In this document: piece by piece, positions 1 to 7,709 of the stretch | How the letters are laid out: the number at the start of each line of letters is the position of its first letter | Position numbering within the stretch: position 1 is the stretch's first letter | Assembly (NCBI GenBank): GCA_016235425.1 | Contig: JACRLC010000015.1 | Coordinates: 1 to 64,000 of the forward strand | Direction: 5' to 3' | Source of the DNA: Chloroflexota bacterium | Lineage (GTDB): Bacteria; Chloroflexota; Anaerolineae; Anaerolineales; Villigracilaceae | Length of the DNA stretch: 64,000 bases | Notes under the pieces: generated by a model | Database searches by the model: none | Told to the model about the DNA's origin: nothing | The model's input: only the letters and a program-made list of their open reading frames with translations | Program-made: the position numbers and the translations under genes

Positions 1-49
1 ACATTTTTCGCAGACGCGCAATCTTGACTTGTTTTTCTGTTTTGCTCAT
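1..49 (-). CDS. 5' end of an unidentified gene running off the left edge
   Basis: On the minus strand an ATG at 49 opens a stop-free frame of 16 codons that reads MSKTEKQVKIARLRKM and continues beyond base 1. A GAGG Shine-Dalgarno match lies seven bases upstream of the ATG. The peptide is lysine and arginine rich but too short to identify. It lies in the same direction as, and just downstream of, the decayed comM fragment, so it may once have been the next gene of that transcription unit. Confidence 0.45.
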   Translation of the reverse strand, partial: MSKTEKQVKIARLRKM

Positions 50-63
50 TGGGTTGCCTCATA

Positions 64-599
64 TTATCTGAAGTTTTTTACCCAGAGTGTATCGCAAGAC
101 CTTTCAGTTTTTGGAAAAAACTTTTCTGGACAGCTATATTGCAATGCCTCCGCCAGATGTGGCGACTGTATCTCTTCACTCCCAGTCAAATCCGCAATCG
201 TGCGCGCGAGTTTGAGGATGCGGTGATAGGCGCGCGCTGACAAATTGAGCTGGCTCATCGCCGCCCGCATCAAGCTCTGACCTTCGGGCTGTAACTGGCA
301 AAATTGCCTTACCTCCCCGACGCGCATATCTGCATTGCAAATGATGTCTTTTGCTTTCCCGTTTGTAAATCGTTTATTTTGTATATCTCTCGCGGCCTGA
401 ACACGTGCGCGAATCATTTCACTTGTTTCACCTACTCTGTCACCGCTTAACTTTTCGTAATCCACGCGCGGGACTTCGATATGGATGTCAATGCGGTCGA
501 GCAGGGGACCTGAGATTCGCTTTTGATATTTGGTCACCATTGCTGGCGCACAGGTGCAGGGTTTGAGTGAATCGCCATAATAGCCGCAAGGGCAGGGAT
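64..599 (-). pseudogene. comM/yifB 3'-end remnant (Mg-chelatase-like AAA ATPase)
   Basis: About 175 codons match the C-terminal third of the intact YifB/ComM-like protein at 19197-20726, from the residues CGYYGDSLKPCTCAPA through the Mg_chelatase C-terminal domain (LSARAYHRILKLARTIADL) to LAEALQY. The N-terminal two thirds, including Walker A and B, are absent. Homology stops abruptly near base 599, where the full copy continues with a different sequence. The tail after LAEALQY is also different, which suggests a frameshift. By eye the nucleotide match to the full copy is around 80 percent, so the duplication is not recent. An ATG near 615 would give a 183-residue product with no ATPase site; I regard it as non-functional. 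Confidence 0.8.
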
Positions 600-745
600 A
601 CACACAATCGGACATATTTGTCGTGTTCAGTAAAAAGCAAAAGAGTGATTTTAAGGATCATTTTCATGAATAAAACATAGAACATCTGATGATATGATCT
701 ACGACTGTATAAAGCGTTCCCCTTTCTAACAATACAATCAAAACA

Positions 746-1928
746 CTGACCTTCGGACAAGAGTTCGGACAAAAAGAGGAAACCTTCTATACTGGATATG
801 CGGGCTTGGCGTCCCAATCCAGAAAGAAGGTTTCCATGAATAAGTTTACTCAGCTTTCGGAGTTTTTGGCATATCTATTCGATGATGAAAAGGCCGTTGC
901 GAAGGCAAACGTGATCACGGAAGGCATCTTGAAAGCTCGTTCGTGTCGGATCAGCGAGATTGCGCGGGAAATGCCTGGGCAGGAAGCCGCCAACTACAAG
1001 TGCATTCAGCGGTTTCTAACCCAGCAGTCGTTGGGCTCAACCTTGCAGCGGCTGTATCAGGAGCAAGCGGACTTCATGATCGGGGATCCCACCGAAATGC
1101 CGCGCCCGCAGGCGAAGAAAACCGGATATGTGGGCACTCTGCATGATGGTGAAACCAGCGGCTACTGGTTGTTGCTGCTGGCTACGCCATACCAGGGACG
1201 AGCGCTTCCCTGTCATTTTGTGAGCTACTCTTCCACGATCATTGGAACGGAAGCCACCTCCCGCAACCGCTACCATTTTCAAGCCTTTGCGGAACTAAAG
1301 GAATTGCTGGGCGACAAACCCTTGGTCTTGGATCGCGAATTCAGCTACCTGGAGTTGATGCAGGCACTGGTAACGGAAAAGCTGAACTTCGTGATCCGGC
1401 TGAAAGTGGGAGCCAAATTCCTTGATTCGGAAGGCAAAGCAGTAGCACTGAGTGTGAAGAAGGGCGAAACCCGTATTCTCAACAAGGTATTCTATATGGG
1501 CCAGGTCTTTGTGAACCTGATCGGCCAGTGGAAAGAGGGCTTGCATGAACCCCTCTGGGTGATGACCAATCTACCGGCTGAACAAGGCCTATCCATTTAC
1601 CTCCAACGCATGAAGATCGAGCAATCTTTCCGCGACCTCAAAAGCTTATTGGGCTTCGACAAGATGATGCACAAAAAGCGGCATCTAATGGAAAAGATGG
1701 TGGCTCTCGTGCTCATCGCGTATGCCATTGGCCTGGTTTTGGGGGAAGCCTTACGTTCCCAGTTGTTTCCCCTACCCCAGCGCAAACACAAGCTCTTCTC
1801 CGGGCTCTTCGTTCTTCTGAAACTCAAATGGAGTTTGCCTTACCAGAAATTCAAGCTGGTGAGCCAGCAAGCCTTGCAGACCTTTGCCTCCATCGCTCAT
1901 CCTGTCCGAACTTATGTCTGAACCTCAG
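746..1928 (+). mobile_element. IS4-family insertion sequence, complete
   Basis: The ends are imperfect 25-bp inverted repeats at 746-770 (CTGACCTTCGGACAAGAG...) and 1904-1928, matching at 20 of 25 positions and both starting CTGA when read inwards. The element is about 1.18 kb and carries one transposase gene. The 5-bp sequence AAACA directly abuts both ends (741-745 and 1929-1933) and is a plausible target-site duplication, though it is short and A-rich. The element lies between the comM remnant and the histidine kinase gene. The comM breakpoint is some 145 bp away, so this insertion did not itself cut comM. Confidence 0.75.
836..1921 (+). CDS. IS4-family DDE transposase
   Basis: This 361-residue protein catalyses cut-and-paste transposition of the surrounding element. 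The IS4 family signature Y-(2)-R-(3)-E-(6)-K is visible as YLQRMKIEQSFRDLK near residues 260-275, and it supplies the catalytic Glu. A second acidic residue sits in LVLDREFSY, and the candidate first Asp is in HDGETSGYW. A TTG 30 bases upstream could extend the frame, but AGAAAGAAGG lies five bases before the ATG at 836, so I chose that start. The stop codon overlaps the right inverted repeat, as is common in compact IS elements. The frame is intact, so the copy may be active. Confidence 0.88.
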   Translation: MNKFTQLSEFLAYLFDDEKAVAKANVITEGILKARSCRISEIAREMPGQEAANYKCIQRFLTQQSLGSTLQRLYQEQADFMIGDPTEMPRPQAKKTGYVGTLHDGETSGYWLLLLATPYQGRALPCHFVSYSSTIIGTEATSRNRYHFQAFAELKELLGDKPLVLDREFSYLELMQALVTEKLNFVIRLKVGAKFLDSEGKAVALSVKKGETRILNKVFYMGQVFVNLIGQWKEGLHEPLWVMTNLPAEQGLSIYLQRMKIEQSFRDLKSLLGFDKMMHKKRHLMEKMVALVLIAYAIGLVLGEALRSQLFPLPQRKHKLFSGLFVLLKLKWSLPYQKFKLVSQQALQTFASIAHPVRTYV

Positions 1929-2059
1929 AAACACAGTTGCCCTGACCTTCACAAAGCAGTACAATGAAATCAGCAATTCCTTGAAGTACAATCGTTGGTT
2001 TCCTGATAACCATTGTTGAATTGCTCTTGATTTTGAGAGAGCTTGGCTTTCACCGGGGC

Positions 2060-3784
2060 ATGGACATGAACTGGCAATACATATACACTCCCTACCTCTG
2101 GCCCATGCTCGCCACGGCCGTGTTTATATCGCTGCTGGCGGTCTATGCTTGGCGCCGGCGCAGCGTGCCCGGCGCGCTGCCTCTCTCCATGATGATGCTG
2201 TTCGGGGTATTGTGGGAGGTGGGCGCCGCGCTGGAGCTGGCGGCCGTTGACATACCAACCAAGATCTTCTGGTACAAGTCCATTATCGCCGTTTGTCTGA
2301 TGCCGCTTGCCATCGCCCGGTTTTGTTTTGTGCTGGAATACGCGGGCCTTGGCCGCCTCCTGACCCGCCGAAACCTGGTTCTGCTGTCCATTCCCCCGCT
2401 ATTGCAGTTTTTGCTGGCTTTCACCAATGATATCCACCACTGGATGTGGTTTGAGATCGAGTTTGATGGAACAATCCGCCCATCGTTCGGCGTAGGGAGC
2501 TGGATCCTGACCGGCTTCGGTTACCTGCTGTTCCTGGTGAATTTGATGATCTTTGCCGGGCTGTTTTACCGCTCGCCATCGCACCGCTGGCCTGTTGCGC
2601 TCATCCTCTGCTCGATGCTTATTACGCACACGTTTTACCTGCTCGATTTCCTCCATCGCAATCCCTTAGCGCCGCTGGACTATGCCATCGTGCCGATGAA
2701 TATCGGCTTTATCATATATTCCCTGGCGTTGTTTCGTTTCCACATGTTCGATCCCATCCCGGCGGCGCGCAAGACGGCCATCGAGCAGATGCGCGAAGGC
2801 ATGCTGGTGCTGGACACCGGCGGGAAGATCGTCGACCTGAACCCCGCCGCCGAAAACATCCTGAGCCTGCCTGCGACCGGCGTGCGTGGGCGCGATGTGG
2901 CCGAGGTCCTGCCCGCTTGCGCCGGGTTAAGCGTGGGGGAGGCGCAATCCGAAATCCGCCTGAGGGCGGGGGATGCCCTGCGCCATTACGAGCTTTCTCT
3001 CTCGCCGCTCAAGGACCGCAGCGAGGTGCTTCTTGGCCACCTGCTCCTGCTCCACGATGTGACGGCGCAGAAGCAGGCGCAGGCGCAACTGCTGGAACAG
3101 CAGCGCGCCCTGGCGATGCTCTCGGAACGCGAACGGCTGGCTGGCGAGCTGCACGACGATCTGGGACAGGTGCTGGCTTTCATCAACGCACAGGGCCAGG
3201 CCGTTCACCGGCTGCTGGCCAGGGGGGAGGTTTCCACGGCGGATGAGTACGTTGCTCGTCTGGTCGAAGCCGCCCATGAGGCGGATACCGACCTGCGCGA
3301 GTCCATCCGGGGCCTGCGCGTCACCCTCGCCAGTCTGGGGTTGATCCCTTCACTTCAGGATTACCTGCAGCGCTTCGAACAGCGATATGGCATCCAGACC
3401 GAAATCATCCTGCCAGAGGTGAGCCTGGAAGGCGCCTTCGAGCCAGTGGCCGAGGCCCAAATCCTGCGCATCCTGCAAGAAGGGCTGACCAACGCCAGGA
3501 AGCATGCCAACGCTCGCTGTGTGCAGGTCGTTTTCTCGCTTCAGGATACCCATGTGCAAATTGTCATCCGGGATGATGGGCAGGGCTTTGAGCCGGCCGC
3601 GCTGTCCGGCAGCCTGTGCCGCGGGTTTGGCCTGCAGTTGATGCGGGAGCGGGCTGAGAATATCGGGGGTACCCTCGAAGTGCGTTCTGCGCCCGGCGAA
3701 GGTACACAGGTGACCCTCACCGTGCCGCGACCAATCCCCCCTGCGCCCCCCTTCCCTCATAGGGAAGGGGGGATGGGGGGTTAG
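2060..3784 (+). CDS. NarL-type sensor histidine kinase with 7TM N-terminus and PAS domain
   Basis: A membrane sensor kinase of about 574 residues. Residues 1-220 form roughly seven hydrophobic segments of the histidine-kinase N-terminal 7TM type. A PAS-like domain follows at about 235-335 (EGMLVLDTGGKIVDLNPAAE). The HisKA_3 dimerisation box ERERLAGELHDDLGQ carries the phospho-accepting His near residue 365, and an HATPase domain ends the protein, with an N box (EGLTNARKHA) and G boxes (DDGQGFE, GFGLQLM). This architecture pairs with NarL/LuxR regulators, and one is encoded 18 bases downstream. An upstream TTG frame exists, but the ATG at 2060 or 2066 sits directly before the first membrane segment. 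The last codons run through a GC-rich palindrome that adds a Pro/Gly-rich tail. The signal sensed is unknown. Confidence 0.85.
   Translation: MDMNWQYIYTPYLWPMLATAVFISLLAVYAWRRRSVPGALPLSMMMLFGVLWEVGAALELAAVDIPTKIFWYKSIIAVCLMPLAIARFCFVLEYAGLGRLLTRRNLVLLSIPPLLQFLLAFTNDIHHWMWFEIEFDGTIRPSFGVGSWILTGFGYLLFLVNLMIFAGLFYRSPSHRWPVALILCSMLITHTFYLLDFLHRNPLAPLDYAIVPMNIGFIIYSLALFRFHMFDPIPAARKTAIEQMREGMLVLDTGGKIVDLNPAAENILSLPATGVRGRDVAEVLPACAGLSVGEAQSEIRLRAGDALRHYELSLSPLKDRSEVLLGHLLLLHDVTAQKQAQAQLLEQQRALAMLSERERLAGELHDDLGQVLAFINAQGQAVHRLLARGEVSTADEYVARLVEAAHEADTDLRESIRGLRVTLASLGLIPSLQDYLQRFEQRYGIQTEIILPEVSLEGAFEPVAEAQILRILQEGLTNARKHANARCVQVVFSLQDTHVQIVIRDDGQGFEPAALSGSLCRGFGLQLMRERAENIGGTLEVRSAPGEGTQVTLTVPRPIPPAPPFPHREGGMGG
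3746..3772. repeat. perfect GC-rich palindrome inside the kinase 3' end
   Basis: A perfect 12-bp stem (CCCCCCTTCCCT, loop CAT, AGGGAAGGGGGG) lies within the last codons of the kinase gene, and flanking C and G runs extend the symmetry. It encodes the low-complexity tail PAPPFPHREGGMGG. It resembles a mobile intergenic palindrome that landed at the end of the gene. It has no T tract, and the regulator gene follows at once, so it is not a simple terminator. It could attenuate read-through or protect the mRNA. Confidence 0.6.
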
Positions 3785-3802
3785 GTCGCCGGAGGAACGA
3801 CT

Positions 3803-4498
3803 ATGCATGTCTTACTCGTCGACGATCACGCCTTATTCCTTGAAGGGATCCGTAATCTGCTGGCTTCAGAAGGCATCCAGGTCGTCGGGACGGCCAGGGA
3901 TGGGTTGGAGGCGCTGTCCCAGGCGCGCAGACTGCGCCCGGACGTGATCCTGATGGATGTACAGATGCCGCGCTGCAATGGCCTGTCAGCCACCCGGCTG
4001 ATCAAAGCCGAGATGCCCCAGAGCAAGATCGTGATCCTGACTATGTCGGAAGACGAGCAGGATCTGTTCGATGCGGTCAAGAGCGGCGCCTCGGGGTATC
4101 TGCTCAAGCGGCTGGATGCCGACCAGTTCTTTGCGTATCTTGCCGACCTGGAGGCGGGCCATTTGCCCTTCTCGCCGGGCCTGGCCGCCAAACTTTTGAG
4201 CGAGTTTACGCGGCTGTCAGCCCAGCAGGCGCAGGAACCTGCCTCTCCGCCCGAGAGCACCCCGCCAGGCCAGGCCAGGCAGGCAGAAGCAGGGGCGTTA
4301 TCGCCGCGACAGATGCAAATCCTGACGCTGGTTGCCCAGGGACAGACGTACCGGCAGGTGGCTGAAACGATCGGCATCGCCGAGCGTACGGTCAAATATC
4401 ATATGGGGGAGATCCTGGAACGGCTCCACCTGGCGAACCGTGCCCAGGTGATTGCCTATGCCGCCCAGATGGGGTTTGTTCGCCCGGAACAGGATTAA
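3803..4498 (+). CDS. NarL/FixJ-family response regulator
   Basis: A 231-residue DNA-binding regulator, presumably the partner of the kinase just upstream. The receiver domain covers about residues 1-120, with the acidic pair in LLVDDHALF, the phospho-acceptor Asp52 in ILMDVQMP and the conserved Lys in GYLLKRLDADQ. A Pro/Gln-rich linker (about 132-160) leads to a LuxR-type helix-turn-helix at 165-228 (LSPRQMQILTLVAQGQTY, then AERTVKYHMGEILERL). A strong GGAGGA ribosome site lies upstream of the ATG at 3803. A terminator follows at 4576-4616, so kinase and regulator form one transcription unit. The sulfatase block begins just beyond, and control of that block is a reasonable guess without direct evidence. 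Confidence 0.9.
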   Translation: MHVLLVDDHALFLEGIRNLLASEGIQVVGTARDGLEALSQARRLRPDVILMDVQMPRCNGLSATRLIKAEMPQSKIVILTMSEDEQDLFDAVKSGASGYLLKRLDADQFFAYLADLEAGHLPFSPGLAAKLLSEFTRLSAQQAQEPASPPESTPPGQARQAEAGALSPRQMQILTLVAQGQTYRQVAETIGIAERTVKYHMGEILERLHLANRAQVIAYAAQMGFVRPEQD

Positions 4499-4575
4499 GA
4501 AGAGAGGGGGACGCGGGGAATAGAAGCCTCCTCCGCGTCTCCGCTTCCTTTTGTTATCGCTTCTTTCATTTGCAC

Positions 4576-4616
4576 AAAAGTACAGTCTCTTTTTTCGAGA
4601 GACTGTACTTTTTTTT
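4576..4616 (+). terminator. rho-independent terminator after the two-component operon
   Basis: A perfect 13-bp stem (AAGTACAGTCTCT at 4578-4590, AGAGACTGTACTT at 4598-4610) with a 7-base loop is followed by a run of Ts and preceded by As. This is the best terminator in the window. The A run opposite the T run means it may work on both strands. Confidence 0.85.
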
Positions 4617-4698
4617 CGCCCACACTGTACTCGCGGACCTTCAAGCCTGATGAGGAAGTGGGTAGCATGGAAATGATTTCAAGTCGCGAAGGAGCAAT

Positions 4699-5043
4699 AT
4701 GGAAAAGTACATCCGGGTGGCCCTGTATGGCAGCTCCCTTTTAATGGCTGGACTGGCCGTGAGCTTGAAAGAGAAGCCGGGACTGGAGGTGGTTCATATC
4801 CATCCAGGCGCTCCCGATGCCTGCCAACGCCTGAACGAGCCTGGTTTCCGCGTCATTATTCTCGACATCAACGAGCCGCCCACTGACCTGGTTCTATCGC
4901 TGTTCCAGAAACATCCCGAGCTTAGCTTGCTCGCCCTGGACCCGGCCGGGGACAGGCTGCTCGCCCTGACCGGCGAAACTTCGCAGCCGTTGACGATCGA
5001 CGATCTATTGCAAGTGATCCAGCATAAGGAGACTTTCCGATGA
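4699..5043 (+). CDS. degenerate receiver-like protein
   Basis: A 114-residue protein of unknown function. The alternating hydrophobic pattern fits a CheY-like fold: RVALYGSSLLMAGLAV, then VVHIHPG, then RVIILDINEPP. An Asp at residue 56 stands where a receiver phospho-acceptor would be. The N-terminal acidic pair that binds magnesium is missing, with YGSS in its place, so this is probably a pseudo-receiver or an atypical input domain. A good AAGGAG site precedes the ATG. The stop codon overlaps the start of the next gene (ATGA), which indicates translational coupling to the membrane protein. It may act as a cytosolic partner for that protein, but this is inference only. Confidence 0.6.
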   Translation: MEKYIRVALYGSSLLMAGLAVSLKEKPGLEVVHIHPGAPDACQRLNEPGFRVIILDINEPPTDLVLSLFQKHPELSLLALDPAGDRLLALTGETSQPLTIDDLLQVIQHKETFR

Positions 5044-5729
5044 ATAAATCCGAAACCATTAAATTCGTACATTCCACCACAACGCCGCGCGCCGCGGCCA
5101 TCGCCGGGATCTTGTTTGCTGCCCTGTTCACCCTTAGCATTGCACTCGTCCGCATGTCAATGCCTGCTGATCTGGCCGATATCAGCGGGTGGACGGATGT
5201 GACCCGGGGTCGCGTATCGCTGGCCATGGGGCTGATGCCCTTCGCGGGGCTCGCCTTTCTGTGGTTCGTGGGTGTGGCGCGCGACCGCCTGGGCGCATTC
5301 GAAGACCAATTCTTCTCGACGGTGTTCCTGGGCAGCGGGCTGCTATTTCTGGCGATGACCTTCTGCGCCGTCGCTGTAGGGGCTGGCATGTCCGCCGCTT
5401 ACCAGATCGGAGGAAGCCAAGTGATGACGATGGATGTGTACCTGTTTGGCCGGGCCGTCACCAGCCAGATGTTCAACACTTACGCGCTCAAGATGGCAGG
5501 CGTCTTCATGTTCTCGCTGAGCACGCTCTGGTTGCGCACGGGCGTGATGCCCCGTATTTTGTCCTACCTCACCTACGCGGTGGTGGTCGTCATGCTGGTG
5601 AGCGTCAGCCAGAACCTGTGGATGGTGCTGATCTTCCCTGCCTGGGTGCTGATCATCAGCGTCTATATCTTGATCCTGAACCTTCGCCGGGAACCCACGG
5701 TAAGCAGGGATGGCATGACTGCTCAATAA
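5040..5729 (+). CDS. multi-pass membrane protein, function unknown
   Basis: A 229-residue protein with about five or six predicted membrane spans, for example AAAIAGILFAALFTLSIALV near residue 19, then segments around 62-80, 95-118, 150-165 and 175-215. I do not recognise a family. The first helix follows a short Thr/Lys-rich cytosolic start. Its ATG overlaps the stop of the receiver-like gene by four bases, so the two are co-translated. A potassium-channel-like CASTOR homologue begins about 40 bases downstream, which suggests a shared role at the membrane, but no motif shows what is transported or sensed. Confidence 0.6.
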   Translation: MNKSETIKFVHSTTTPRAAAIAGILFAALFTLSIALVRMSMPADLADISGWTDVTRGRVSLAMGLMPFAGLAFLWFVGVARDRLGAFEDQFFSTVFLGSGLLFLAMTFCAVAVGAGMSAAYQIGGSQVMTMDVYLFGRAVTSQMFNTYALKMAGVFMFSLSTLWLRTGVMPRILSYLTYAVVVVMLVSVSQNLWMVLIFPAWVLIISVYILILNLRREPTVSRDGMTAQ

Positions 5730-5770
5730 GTGGTTTATCGAAGACCAGCCATCAGTAAGAAAGAAGGAAA

Positions 5771-7705
5771 ATGGCTCTCGGTAACCGGCTGCGCTACGAG
5801 ATCGATAATTTTCTGACCCGGGGTACGATTGCTCTGGTTACGGCCTTATTCGCCGTGACCTCGTGCATGGTCCTGGCCGCAGCTGCCATCCTGGTTTTTG
5901 CTGGTGTGAAACCGGCTGGAAGCACTGGGGAACTGAATCTTGCAGAAGCCATCTGGCTGGCAGTTACCCGCGCGCTGGACCCCGGCACCTTTGCAGACGA
6001 TACCGGTTGGTCGTACCGCCTGGTTGGGTTCCTGGTCACAATGGGCGGTATCTTCCTGACCAGCGCGCTGATCGGTGTGCTGGTCAGCGGACTGGACCGG
6101 CGCCTTTTCGAGCTGCGCCGGGGCCGCACGCCAGTAGTAGAAACCGGGCACACATTGATCCTGGGTTGGTCGCCGCAAATCTACACCATCTTGCACGAGC
6201 TGGCCTGCGCCAATCGCAGCCGGCGTTCGAGACGCCTGATAAGGATGGCTGGCCCGGAAAGCCGGCGCCGCGCTTGCGTGGTGATCTTGGCTGAGCGGGA
6301 CCGGATGGAGATGGAAGAGGAAATCCGCCTCAAAGCAGCCAACATGCTGGGCACGCGCGTGGTCTGCCGCAGTGGGGATCCGCTCGACCCGGACGTCTTG
6401 CAGATCGCCCATCCTGAAACTACCCGCGCGATCATCGTCCTCTCGACCGGGGGCCCGCACCCGGACCTGCCGGTTGGTCAGGCGCTGCTGGCCCTAGCCT
6501 GCCATCGAGCGCAGCGGGAGCAACGATACCATATTGTGGCAGCTATCCAGCGCCCGGCGAACCTGGAAATCATGCGCATGATCGGCGGTGAGGGAACGCA
6601 GGTCTTTCTGGTAGACCGCTTGATCGCCTGTCTCATCGCCCAGGCCTGCCGCCAGCCGGGTCTCTTGCCGGTGTACGAGGAACTGTTGCGCTTCGAAGGC
6701 GTTCCCATTCGGTTCGCTGAAATTCAAACCCTGGCTGGCGCCACCTATGGAGAAGCGATTTATCGCATGGAGAATGCCATTTTGATTGGCCGCCAATCCC
6801 CCGACGGAGCAGTCCAGATCAACCCACCGGCGGATACCAGGCTCCAACCGGGCGACCAGCTGATCCTGCTCCAAAGAGTAGGCGAGTCCGTCCACATTTC
6901 CCACGCAACCCATTTGGATGCGCGCTCCCGCGTCATGCGCGGCGAGTCACCAGCTCCCCTCTCACCAGATAACCTGCTAATCCTGGGCTGGAACCAGCGC
7001 GCACCTACCATCCTGGAACAGTTAAGTCACTACGCTCCCCCTGGTTCGCAAGTCACGGTATGCGCGCTCTTTCCTACCGGGGAAATTCAGCCCTGTTGCG
7101 CTGGGGCAGATGCTGGCTCCCTGCGCGTGACTTTCGAGCAGGGCGACCCGCTGGACCGCCTCACCCTGGAGAGGCTGGCTGCAACCGGTCATGCCTTTAT
7201 CGTGATCCTCAGCCCGCCCGAGACCCCGGATGTGCAGTTGGCCGATGGAACCACGGTGATGACTTTCCTGCACCTGCGGGACATCGCCAGGAAGACAGCT
7301 CAGAATTACTCCATCTTGATGGAAATTGTCGAGCCACGCAGCCGGGACCTGCCCGGGATATCCACCGCCAGCGATGGAGTGATCAGCGAAGGGATCGCGG
7401 CCCTGGTCCTGGCCCAGCTCGCCGAAGATAAGGATCTGGCCCCGGTTTTGGTCAGCCTGCTCTTCCCGGGAGGAAGCCATATCTTTCTCAGGCCGGTCGG
7501 AGACTACGTGCTGCCTGGCGAGCCGGTGAGCTTTCGTACGCTGATGGCGGCGGCTCAATGCAGGGGCGAAACCGCCCTTGGCTACCGCCTGCTTTCCGAA
7601 GCCGGCCAGGACGGCCGCTTCTCAGGCGTGCACTTGAACCCGGATCGCTCCGCTTTCATTTCGTTCAGCGAGCAAGATCGCGTGATCGTGCTTGCGAAAG
7701 GGTGA
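5771..7705 (+). CDS. CASTOR/POLLUX (DMI1)-type ion channel homologue
   Basis: A 644-residue protein of the bacterial family related to the plant symbiosis channels CASTOR and POLLUX. An N-terminal amphipathic region (RLRYEIDNFLTRG) leads into membrane spans at about 20-45 and 84-105, separated by a pore-loop-like stretch (AIWLAVTRALDPGTF). The family hallmark GHTLILGWSPQIYTILHEL follows near residue 126, then two RCK-like Rossmann regions (VVILAERDRMEMEEEIR; NLLILGWNQRAPTILEQL) and a TrkA-C-like end. Plant members conduct cations across the nuclear envelope; in bacteria the role is not established. AAGAAGGAAA precedes the ATG. The stop lies just before the sulfatase-maturase start, so the gene appears to be in the sulfatase operon. 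Cation or charge balance during sulfate uptake is a possible link, as inference only. Confidence 0.82.
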   Translation: MALGNRLRYEIDNFLTRGTIALVTALFAVTSCMVLAAAAILVFAGVKPAGSTGELNLAEAIWLAVTRALDPGTFADDTGWSYRLVGFLVTMGGIFLTSALIGVLVSGLDRRLFELRRGRTPVVETGHTLILGWSPQIYTILHELACANRSRRSRRLIRMAGPESRRRACVVILAERDRMEMEEEIRLKAANMLGTRVVCRSGDPLDPDVLQIAHPETTRAIIVLSTGGPHPDLPVGQALLALACHRAQREQRYHIVAAIQRPANLEIMRMIGGEGTQVFLVDRLIACLIAQACRQPGLLPVYEELLRFEGVPIRFAEIQTLAGATYGEAIYRMENAILIGRQSPDGAVQINPPADTRLQPGDQLILLQRVGESVHISHATHLDARSRVMRGESPAPLSPDNLLILGWNQRAPTILEQLSHYAPPGSQVTVCALFPTGEIQPCCAGADAGSLRVTFEQGDPLDRLTLERLAATGHAFIVILSPPETPDVQLADGTTVMTFLHLRDIARKTAQNYSILMEIVEPRSRDLPGISTASDGVISEGIAALVLAQLAEDKDLAPVLVSLLFPGGSHIFLRPVGDYVLPGEPVSFRTLMAAAQCRGETALGYRLLSEAGQDGRFSGVHLNPDRSAFISFSEQDRVIVLAKG

Positions 7706-7709
7706 ATCC

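Noticed and set aside
64-615. Functional short ComM-like protein
   Set aside because: Only the C-terminal domain remains, the ATPase motifs are missing, and both ends diverge from the intact copy.
5189-5758. Alternative 189-codon frame overlapping the membrane protein gene
   Set aside because: Its product is Arg/Gly/His rich with no fold-like pattern, whereas the other frame gives regular membrane helices and a coupled start.
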